This document shows positions 1-5,703 of a stretch of DNA of 6,343 nucleotides, piece after piece. The notes beneath the pieces are model-generated. The model had not been told where the DNA came from. It ran no database searches and saw nothing but the letters and a program-made list of their open reading frames with translations. Made by a program: the position numbers and the translations under genes. Position 1 is the stretch's first letter, and each line of letters starts with the position of its first letter. Source of the DNA: an uncultured Collinsella sp. (lineage in GTDB: Bacteria > Actinomycetota > Coriobacteriia > Coriobacteriales > Coriobacteriaceae); contig USMR01000055.1 in assembly GCA_900555815.1 (NCBI GenBank), positions 1 to 6,343 of the forward strand. The letters are read 5' to 3'.

Positions 1-519
1 CAGTTTACCGCCAAGCTCACCAAGCTCCATGGTCAGCGCCTCGGCATGCTTACCGGCAATCGTGGTCGAGGCCTGTGCACAATAAGCACCAGTATCCACG
101 CCATGACCGATGCGCATGATAGAAACGCCAGCGACCTCATCACCAGCGAGAATCGCACGCTGAATAGGAGCAGCCCCACGCCAACGAGGCAGCAAGGACG
201 CATGAACATTCACAATGCCGAGCGGCGCCATATTCAAGACCTCATCAGGCAAAATACAACCATAGGCAGCCACGCAGAAAATGTCAGCCTGGGCAGCCCG
301 GAGCGCCTCAACAACCTCAGGCGTCATACGATTAGCCTCAACAACCGGCAACCCCAGCTCAAGCGCCTTGGCCTTAACAGGAGAAGGCTCAAGCTTCTTA
401 CCGCGCCCACGAACAGCATCAGGACGAGTAACAACAAGCGCAATCTCGTTTCCAGCCGCAACAAGCGAAGTCAGCGAAGGCACAGCAAAATCAGGCGTAC
501 CCATAAACACAATACGCAT
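1..519 (-). CDS. fmt: Methionyl-tRNA formyltransferase, N-terminal 173 residues (runs off left edge)
   Basis: Transfers a formyl group from 10-formyltetrahydrofolate to methionyl-initiator tRNA in the cytoplasm. The minus-strand frame opens at the ATG at 519-517 with MRIVFMGTPDFAVPSL, the standard Fmt start. It continues with RGRGKKLEPSPVK (residues 37-49), the AAYG stretch (84-87) and the formyl-transfer core NVHASLLPRWRGAAPIQRA (104-122), with Asn104 and His106. GVDTG follows with Asp142. Asn, His and Asp are the family's catalytic triad and all are present. The family is usually about 310 residues, so the C-terminal tRNA-binding part lies outside the window. A GAGAGGAG ribosome site (536-529) sits 9 nt before the start. 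Def is the next gene upstream, which fits the usual def-fmt pairing. Codon use is odd: 33 of the first 60 codons end in T, against 5 of the first 50 in gltX. Confidence 0.95.
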   Translation of the reverse strand, partial: MRIVFMGTPDFAVPSLTSLVAAGNEIALVVTRPDAVRGRGKKLEPSPVKAKALELGLPVVEANRMTPEVVEALRAAQADIFCVAAYGCILPDEVLNMAPLGIVNVHASLLPRWRGAAPIQRAILAGDEVAGVSIMRIGHGVDTGAYCAQASTTIAGKHAEALTMELGELGGKL

Positions 520-735
520 AAAGATCGTCTCCTCTCAACCAAAGCCGAGACGGCTACAAATAACAGCGGAAAGCCAAGTACCCAGCCCATCCGCAACAAC
601 AATTCAACAAGAACAAATATACCCAAAACCAAAGAAAGAGCCGCAATAAAAGCAGCTCTTCCAACAAAGCAATTATCAGCGAAGACGCCCCTCCCTGGCC
701 CACGGCACCCGGGCGAGACAAGCAGCGTCAACGTA
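520..735. other. Gap between the palindrome and fmt; possible fmt leader or small membrane ORF
   Basis: No recognisable gene lies here. The minus strand is T-rich and contains an open frame from a TTG at 731 to a TGA at 473-471. Its middle encodes two hydrophobic stretches (AAFIAALSLVLGIFVLVELLL and GWVLGFPLLFVAVSALV). The frame runs through the fmt ribosome site and 49 nt into fmt. It has no well-placed ribosome site or ATG at its beginning, and T-rich DNA tends to give hydrophobic translations by chance. A weak -10-like GATAAT lies at 677-672 on the minus strand, without a convincing -35 box. The region probably supplies the promoter and leader of fmt. Confidence 0.3.
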
Positions 736-831
736 GTCCCCGGGGCACCTGCCTATATCGTCCCGCGCGCAGTTTCGCAGCGCAGCGAGATTGTTTGAGC
801 ACGGGATGATATAGGCGGGTGCCCCGGGGAC
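736..831. repeat. Long palindromic element A (30-bp arms, 36-nt loop)
   Basis: The left arm (736-765, starting GTCCCCGGGGCACC) is the reverse complement of the right arm (802-831, ending GGTGCCCCGGGGAC) at 28 of 30 positions. Both mismatches are T/G oppositions, so a plus-strand RNA would pair along all 30 positions with two G-U wobbles. The loop (766-801) contains a small TCGC/GCGA hairpin. The element begins 8 nt after the def stop and no T-tract follows it on the minus strand, so it is not a classical intrinsic terminator. A REP-like or MITE-like intergenic repeat is the best reading. It could still stall polymerase or protect the 3' end of priA-def mRNA. That it is repeated elsewhere in the genome is inference. 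Confidence 0.75.
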
Positions 832-839
832 GGACAAAC

Positions 840-1376
840 CTACTCCGTCTCACCCGGTCGAGCGCCGCGGGCCAGGGCGTCCTGGTACTCCTTGACGGCC
901 TTGATCCTCTGCATGGGCTTCAGTCGCTCGAACATAGTGTTGCCGTGCAGGTGATCAATCTCGTGCTGCAGGCACACGCAGAACAGATCGCCCGTGGCCT
1001 CATAGCGAATCAGGTTGGCATCCAAGTCATACGCCTCGACGACGACATGGTCGGGACGCTCAATCTCGCAGCTAATGCCAGGGATGGAAAGGCAGCCCTC
1101 GCTAAAGGGCACCAGATGGTCGCTCTGCTCAACAATGACAGGGTTGATGAGCACGTACGGGTCGTAGTCGTTCTTGTCGCTGTAGTCGCAGTCGATGGTG
1201 ACAAGCTGAATGAGCTCGCCGATCTGCGGAGCAGCCAGGCCACAGCCGCCGTTCTCGAACATCATCTTCTTCATCTTCTCGGCAAGCGCTTCGATTGCCG
1301 GGGTGATCTCCTCGATGACGGCGCACTCCTGGCGCAGACGAGGGTCGGGCGACAGTACGATTCCGTTGGCTTCCAT
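840..1376 (-). CDS. def: Peptide deformylase (178 aa)
   Basis: Metal-dependent cytoplasmic hydrolase that removes the N-formyl group from nascent proteins. All three family motifs are present in order: GCGLAAPQ at residues 44-51 with Gln51, EGCLS at 93-97 with metal ligand Cys95, and HEIDH at 138-142 with metal ligands His138 and His142 and catalytic Glu139. The length is normal for the family. The start is taken as the ATG at 1376-1374 (MEANGIVLSP), because an AAAGG ribosome site lies 6 nt upstream of it. The ATG two codons earlier (1382-1380) directly abuts that AAAGG and leaves no spacer. The stop is TAG. Only 18 bp separate it from the priA stop, so the two are probably co-transcribed, and fmt, the partner enzyme, follows. 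Palindrome A begins 8 nt past the stop. Confidence 0.97.
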   Translation of the reverse strand: MEANGIVLSPDPRLRQECAVIEEITPAIEALAEKMKKMMFENGGCGLAAPQIGELIQLVTIDCDYSDKNDYDPYVLINPVIVEQSDHLVPFSEGCLSIPGISCEIERPDHVVVEAYDLDANLIRYEATGDLFCVCLQHEIDHLHGNTMFERLKPMQRIKAVKEYQDALARGARPGETE

Positions 1377-1382
1377 GGCCAT

Positions 1383-1387
1383 CCTTT
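1383..1387 (-). promoter_or_regulatory. Ribosome binding site that decides the def start
   Basis: AAAGG on the minus strand lies in the 18-bp gap between priA and def. It is 6 nt from the ATG at 1376 and 0 nt from the ATG at 1382. This favours the downstream start and the 178-residue protein. Confidence 0.65.
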
Positions 1388-1394
1388 CGAGTTG

Positions 1395-3848
1395 TTACAT
1401 CAAATCATAGGCGTCGACGTCAACGCTCACGCTCACGCCGCGCACGGAGCCCACCTCTTTGAGGCAGGCGTCGATATCATCAGAGACATGGTACCCCACG
1501 GGCGACTTCACAAGCAGATGGAAGCGGTAACGGTCCTTGGCTCTCTCGATTACACACGAAGCCGGGCCCAGCACCTGCGGCACGGCACTCCCCGCCCGCA
1601 AAAAGTCGGGCGCGGCGGCATGCCAGCGGCGCTTAAGAAGCTTTGCGATACGTCCGATGTAGTTCTGCGCGTCGTCTCGGTTCGCCGACCACACCAAGAT
1701 GTTGACCAGGCGAACAAACGGCGGGTACAGCGCGTCGCGGCGCTGATCCAGGTCGTAGTCGGTAAAGATCGAACGATCGTGCTCAGCGACGGCGCGAATG
1801 ACCGGATCCTCGGGCAGGTAGGTCTGGATGATAACCTCGCCGGGGCGATCGCCGCGGCCGGCACGGCCTGCAACCTGCTCCAGCAGATCGTAGGCGCGCT
1901 CCCCCGCTCTAAAATCGGGCAGCTTTAGCGCAAAGTCGGCATTGACCACGCCCACCAGCGTGACCTCGGGAAAGTCAAGGCCCTTTGCAATCATCTGGGT
2001 GCCCAGCAGCACCGCGCAATCGGCGGCATCGAACTGCTCGAGCAGCTTTTTGTGCGCGTCCTTGCCGCGCGTGGAATCGGCATCCATGCGAATGATGGCG
2101 ACGTCGTCGGGCAGCATCTGGTGCAGTGCGTCCTCGATCTGCTGAGTGCCCAGGCCCATTTTTGCCAGGTAGCGACTGCCACATTTGGGGCAACGGCTCG
2201 TGGCCGCCGGATAGGGCTGCACGCGCCAAGACGAACCGCATGTGTGGCACTGCAGCGTGTGTGTGCGCTCGTGATACGTAAGCGCGGTGGAGCAGTGGTT
2301 GCAGGTGGGGACGCAGCCGCACTCGCGGCACATCAGGAACGGCGCAAAGCCACGGCGGTTATGCAGCAGCACGGCCTTCTCGCGGCGCTCGACCACACGC
2401 TCAAGGCCTTCTATAAGCGGTTTTGAGAACATGGAGCGGCTACCGTGCGAGAACTCGCGACGCAGATCGGCAATGCGAACCGTGGGCAACACGGCGTGTC
2501 CCGGGCGCTCGGGCATCTCGACGCGCGTCCAGGTGGCACCGTTATACGTGCCACGGCGGCAGCGGTCGAGGGACTCGGCAGATGGCGTGGCGGAGCCCAA
2601 CACGAGCGGGCAGCGGTAGCGCCGCGCCATCTCGGCTGCCACCTCGCGCACGTGGTAGCGCGGACTGGAGCCCTGCTTGTAGCTGGTCTCGTGCTCCTCG
2701 TCGATGATGATGAGGCCCAGATCGCTGAGCGGGCAAAAAAGCGCCGAGCGGGCGCCCACGACAACACGTGCGGCACCGCTGGCGACCATATCCCACTGGT
2801 CCAGGCGCTCGCCGGCCGAGAGGCGCGAATGGAACACGGCGACCGTCTCGCCAAAGCGAGAGCGGAAGCGGCCGACGGTCTGGGCCGTCAGCGATATCTC
2901 GGGCACGAGCACGCAGGCTGAGCGGCCAGCCGCGAGTACGCGTTCGATGGCGGAGAGGTAAACCTCGGTTTTGCCGGAGCCGGTGACGCCGTCGACCAGC
3001 ACCACGTCGCCATGAGCGTCCAGACGGGCGCGCTCAATCTGCGCGAGTGCCTGTTGCTGGCCGTTGGTAAGGGAGACCGGCGCCTTGCCGCTTGCCGAGG
3101 ACAGCGTGGTCTGCTCGCTGCATCCACGCCAGGCGCGGCGCTCCTCCACCACTACGACGCAGCGTTTTTCGAGCGCTTTAATGGTCGCAGACATACTGTT
3201 GTAGAGCAGGTTGAGGTCGCGCGTCGTAACCGGGCCGCACTGGAGCGCCTCGATAAGCTGGCGCTGGCGAACGGCAGTCTTGGGCGGCGTGTAGTCGAAA
3301 CCCTCGGGCGTGAGCATGACCCAGCGGTTTTGAATAGGCTTGACGGTGGGACGCTCAACCGACCATGCGCCGTCATCGCCCTTGACCACGCGCGGGCTTC
3401 CACCCGGGGGCAAGAACAAACGCAGGCACTCGGAAAGCGTTGCGACGTACTCGCGGCTCATCCAGCGCGCGATGCGGGCGGCCTCTGCGGTAAAGAGCGG
3501 CTTGCTGAGGATAGCCTCGATGGCTTTAATGCGCACGGGGTCGAGGGCGTCGTTACCTTGCAGGTTGGCCAGCTCGGGCGCGATGTCGACAATGTAGCCT
3601 GCGGCGGCACGGGTGCCAAAGAGGACCAGGACCGTCGAACCGACCTGGGCGTCGTTGGCAAGGGACTCGGGAATGCCGTAAGCAAATGGTTCGGACAGCG
3701 CACGGGTGGGGATGTCAAGAACCACACTCGCGTAGGCGGCGATGGGCTCAGGCGCAGGCTCGGGCTTTGCCGGGGCAGCAGCGGATGCCGGTACCACCGT
3801 AGTCTCCTCAGGTTCCGGCGAACCAAACAGCGACAGTTGCTCGGCCAT
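1395..3848 (-). CDS. priA: Primosomal protein N', replication-restart helicase PriA (817 aa)
   Basis: Superfamily 2 DNA helicase that recognises stalled forks and reloads the replisome. Residues from about 39 match the PriA DNA-binding domain (LDIPTRALSEPFAYGIP). Walker A is GVTGSGKT (287-294), Walker B/DEAH is DEEHE (383-387) and motif III is GSATPS (418-423). Eight cysteines form the zinc-binding strand (507, 510, 516, 519, 534, 537, 553, 556). Motif V is GTQMIAKGLDFP (616-627) and motif VI is QVAGRAGRG (658-666). All key residues are intact. E. coli PriA has 732 residues; part of the excess is an Ala/Pro/Glu-rich N-terminal tail. That tail begins MAEQLSLFGS, with QLSLF (4-8) matching the clamp-binding consensus. 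An AGGAGG site (3864-3859) lies 10 nt before the ATG. The stop is TAA. The gene follows the gltX terminator closely and leads into def. Confidence 0.97.
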   Translation of the reverse strand: MAEQLSLFGSPEPEETTVVPASAAAPAKPEPAPEPIAAYASVVLDIPTRALSEPFAYGIPESLANDAQVGSTVLVLFGTRAAAGYIVDIAPELANLQGNDALDPVRIKAIEAILSKPLFTAEAARIARWMSREYVATLSECLRLFLPPGGSPRVVKGDDGAWSVERPTVKPIQNRWVMLTPEGFDYTPPKTAVRQRQLIEALQCGPVTTRDLNLLYNSMSATIKALEKRCVVVVEERRAWRGCSEQTTLSSASGKAPVSLTNGQQQALAQIERARLDAHGDVVLVDGVTGSGKTEVYLSAIERVLAAGRSACVLVPEISLTAQTVGRFRSRFGETVAVFHSRLSAGERLDQWDMVASGAARVVVGARSALFCPLSDLGLIIIDEEHETSYKQGSSPRYHVREVAAEMARRYRCPLVLGSATPSAESLDRCRRGTYNGATWTRVEMPERPGHAVLPTVRIADLRREFSHGSRSMFSKPLIEGLERVVERREKAVLLHNRRGFAPFLMCRECGCVPTCNHCSTALTYHERTHTLQCHTCGSSWRVQPYPAATSRCPKCGSRYLAKMGLGTQQIEDALHQMLPDDVAIIRMDADSTRGKDAHKKLLEQFDAADCAVLLGTQMIAKGLDFPEVTLVGVVNADFALKLPDFRAGERAYDLLEQVAGRAGRGDRPGEVIIQTYLPEDPVIRAVAEHDRSIFTDYDLDQRRDALYPPFVRLVNILVWSANRDDAQNYIGRIAKLLKRRWHAAAPDFLRAGSAVPQVLGPASCVIERAKDRYRFHLLVKSPVGYHVSDDIDACLKEVGSVRGVSVSVDVDAYDLM

Positions 3849-3877
3849 GGCCCCAGCACCTCCTATCCCATACGTCT

Positions 3878-3914
3878 ACAGAAACAAGAGCCCCGCTCGG
3901 GGTGAACGGGGCTC
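3878..3914 (-). terminator. Intrinsic terminator of gltX
   Basis: On the minus strand, an 8-bp GAGCCCCG/CGGGGCTC stem (3914-3907 with 3895-3888, 11-nt loop) is followed by the T-rich run TTGTTTCTGT. It starts 23 nt past the gltX stop, the right place for a Rho-independent terminator. Only 39 nt separate the stem from the priA ATG and no clear priA promoter fits there. priA may therefore use read-through or a promoter inside the gltX 3' end. Confidence 0.8.
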
Positions 3915-3937
3915 GGATACAAACGTTTGCGCAGCGA

Positions 3938-5413
3938 TTACAGTGCCATCGTGCGGGCGCGGTCGATGCGCGCCAGGCAGTCGTCGCGGCCGACGAGCGC
4001 CATTGTCTCGCCCAGCGGAGGGCTCACCATGTTGCCGCAAACGGCGACGCGCACGGCCTGGAACACCACGCGCTTCTTGAGGTCCATCTGCTCGGGCAGC
4101 GGCTCAAGCGCGGCGTCGATGTTCGCGGCGGTCCACTCGTCCACACCCTCGAGCGCGGCCTTGGCGGCATCCAGAATGGCGCCCATGCCCTCCTTGGCCA
4201 GGCCCTTGTTGACGGACTTCTCGTCATACTCGAGCGTCTCGGCCGTAGCAAAGATGGGGGCGGCGACGGTCACGGCGTCGGCCGGCATCTTGGTGCGCGG
4301 CTTGACGATGGCGGCAAGCGCGTCGATCCAGTCCTCGCCGTACTCGACATTACCCTCGATGAGACCCGCCTCGTGCAGCTCGGGAACCATGATCTCGTCG
4401 GCAAACTGAGCATCGGACATGCCGTTGATGTACTCGGCGTTAACCCAATCGAGCTTCTTGGGGTCGAAGGTCGCCGGGTTTTTGGAGATGCGGTCGAGCG
4501 AGAACTTGCTGGCCAGGACATCGCGTGGGATGATCGTGGTCTCGCCGTCGAGCGACCAGCCGAGCAGCGCCAGGTAGTTAACGAAGGCGTCGGACAGGTA
4601 GCCGGCGTCGCGGTATTCCTCCACCGAGGTGGCGCCGTGGCGCTTGGAGAGCTTCTTGCCGTCAGCGCCCAGAATCATGGAAATATGGGCGAACGTGGGC
4701 CCGGGCGCGCCGAGGGCCTCGTAGACCATGACCTGGCGCGGGGTGTTGGACAGGTGGTCGTCGCCGCGGATGACATGGGTGATCTTCATCATGGCGTCGT
4801 CGACGACGGTCGCGAAGTTGTACGTGGGCGTGCCATCGGAGCGGAAGATGACAAAGTCGTCGAGCTCCTTGGCGTCGAAGGTCACCTCACCGTGGACGGC
4901 GTCGTGGATGACGACGTCGCCGCGGTCCTCGGGCACCTTAATGCGCAGGACGTAGGACTCGCCGGCCTCGATGCGGCGGCGGGCCTCCTCGGGATCAAGA
5001 TCGCGGCAGCGGCGCTGATAGCCCTGGAAGGGGTCCTTGCGCTCCTGCGCGGCCTTGCGATCGGCGTCGAGCTGCTCCTTGGTGCAGAAGCAGGGATAGG
5101 CCTTGCCCTCGTCCCAAAGCTTCTGGGCGGCCTGCTTGTACAGGTCCAGGCGCTCGGTCTGGGCGTAGGGGCCAAAGTCGCCGCCCACCTCGGGACCCTC
5201 GTCCCAGTCCAGGCCCAGCCAACGCATGGCGCGCAGGATGATCTGCGTGTTCTCGTCGGTGGAGCGGGTGGGGTCGGTGTCGTCGATGCGCAGGATGAAC
5301 GTGCCGCCGTTTGAGCGGGCGAAAGCCCAGTTATAGATAGCGGTGCGGGCGCCGCCGATGTGCAGCTTGCCCGTCGGTGAGGGTGCAAAGCGGACGCGAA
5401 CGTCTGATGCCAT
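3938..5413 (-). CDS. gltX: Glutamyl-tRNA synthetase (491 aa)
   Basis: Class I aminoacyl-tRNA synthetase that charges tRNA-Glu in the cytoplasm. The Rossmann fold opens with RFAPSPTGKLHIGGARTA (residues 8-25), which holds the HIGH-type motif HIGG at 18-21. LRIDDTDPTRS (41-51) and the substrate-site stretch VIRGDDHLSNTPRQ (214-227) follow. The KMSKS-type motif is KLSKR (254-258). Length is normal for the family (E. coli 471). The start is the ATG at 5413-5411, with GAGGAG (5425-5420) 6 nt upstream. An in-frame ATG at 5452 would add 13 unrelated residues and falls at the likely promoter. The zinc-knuckle region keeps Cys108, Cys110 and Cys136, but the fourth position is Asp138 where E. coli has His. 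Whether it also charges tRNA-Gln (non-discriminating type) cannot be told from the sequence. The stop is TAA, then an intrinsic terminator. Confidence 0.97.
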   Translation of the reverse strand: MASDVRVRFAPSPTGKLHIGGARTAIYNWAFARSNGGTFILRIDDTDPTRSTDENTQIILRAMRWLGLDWDEGPEVGGDFGPYAQTERLDLYKQAAQKLWDEGKAYPCFCTKEQLDADRKAAQERKDPFQGYQRRCRDLDPEEARRRIEAGESYVLRIKVPEDRGDVVIHDAVHGEVTFDAKELDDFVIFRSDGTPTYNFATVVDDAMMKITHVIRGDDHLSNTPRQVMVYEALGAPGPTFAHISMILGADGKKLSKRHGATSVEEYRDAGYLSDAFVNYLALLGWSLDGETTIIPRDVLASKFSLDRISKNPATFDPKKLDWVNAEYINGMSDAQFADEIMVPELHEAGLIEGNVEYGEDWIDALAAIVKPRTKMPADAVTVAAPIFATAETLEYDEKSVNKGLAKEGMGAILDAAKAALEGVDEWTAANIDAALEPLPEQMDLKKRVVFQAVRVAVCGNMVSPPLGETMALVGRDDCLARIDRARTMAL

Positions 5414-5453
5414 GGAAATCTCCTCGATTGCAGGATGGATGTCTAACCGCACC

Positions 5454-5459
5454 AGTATA
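5454..5459 (-). promoter_or_regulatory. -10-like box upstream of gltX
   Basis: TATACT on the minus strand (5 of 6 matches to TATAAT) lies about 40 nt before the gltX ATG, with room for a short leader carrying the GAGGAG ribosome site. No strong -35 box is visible at the usual distance, so this is tentative. Confidence 0.4.
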
Positions 5460-5497
5460 AAGCATCAAAGCAACCTCCGCACAAAGGGCACCGACTC

Positions 5498-5594
5498 ACT
5501 CATTGGGGACAGACTTAAATGACCAGTCCCAAATTAGCTGCCCTGGCAGAAAAGGAACATCCCGGCTGATCATTTAAGCCTGTGCCCAATGAGT
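5498..5594. repeat. Long palindromic element B (29-bp arms, 39-nt loop)
   Basis: The left arm (5498-5526, starting ACTCATTGGGGACAG) matches the reverse complement of the right arm (5566-5594, ending CCCAATGAGT) at 26 of 29 positions. An outer 7-bp pair (TCCGCAC 5476-5482 with GTGCGGA 5597-5603) extends it across an unpaired bulge. It sits between the two -10-like boxes of the divergent gltX and metK genes, so it is probably outside both primary transcripts. This fits an inserted intergenic repeat better than a leader RNA. Size and layout closely match palindrome A, and both contain GGGGAC. No target-site duplication was seen. Confidence 0.75.
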
Positions 5595-5630
5595 AGGTGC
5601 GGAAAGGGTGTGAATGTTTGATTTACGCGC

Positions 5631-5636
5631 TATGAT
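5631..5636 (+). promoter_or_regulatory. -10-like box upstream of metK
   Basis: TATGAT matches 5 of 6 positions of the -10 consensus. It would place transcription start near 5642-5645, giving a leader of about 60 nt. No good -35 box lies 16-18 nt upstream; TTGATT at 5618 is only 7 nt away, too close. Confidence 0.4.
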
Positions 5637-5654
5637 GTGCCCTTGCATAGAGAG

Positions 5655-5681
5655 CCTGGCGGAATGGTAACGGTCGCCGGG
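5655..5681 (+). promoter_or_regulatory. Leader hairpin before metK, possible cis-regulatory RNA
   Basis: CCTGGCG (5655-5661) pairs with CGCCGGG (5675-5681) as a 7-bp stem with one G-U pair, closing the 13-nt loop GAATGGTAACGGT. A TTTTT run (5687-5691) and the metK ribosome site AAAGGA (5693-5698) follow at once. metK genes in many bacteria are preceded by SAM-sensing RNAs, and the SAM-III and SAM-VI classes are small enough to fit here. I could not match this hairpin to the conserved core of any SAM riboswitch class, so its role is inference. Confidence 0.3.
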
Positions 5682-5703
5682 ACACGTTTTTGAAAGGACT
5701 ATC

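Noticed and set aside
736..831. Palindrome A as a Rho-independent terminator for def
   Set aside because: No T-run follows the stem on the minus strand, and the 36-nt loop is long for an intrinsic terminator.
819..1928. Long plus-strand open frame of 369 codons across def and the end of priA
   Set aside because: It spans two real minus-strand genes and the gap between them, and is explained by their codon bias.
3902..5314. Long plus-strand open frame of 470 codons across gltX
   Set aside because: It is the antisense shadow of a highly biased G/C-ending gene; the minus strand carries all GluRS motifs and this frame resembles no family.
5414..5452. Upstream ATG for gltX at 5452, giving 13 extra residues
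   Set aside because: The extra residues precede the normal GluRS start, the GAGGAG site fits the ATG at 5413, and the upstream ATG falls at the likely promoter.
5640..5703. SAM-I type riboswitch or a tRNA gene before metK
   Set aside because: The leader is far too short for SAM-I and lacks its multi-stem layout. The tRNA-like GGCGGAATGGTAACGG has no acceptor stem, anticodon arm or T-arm around it.
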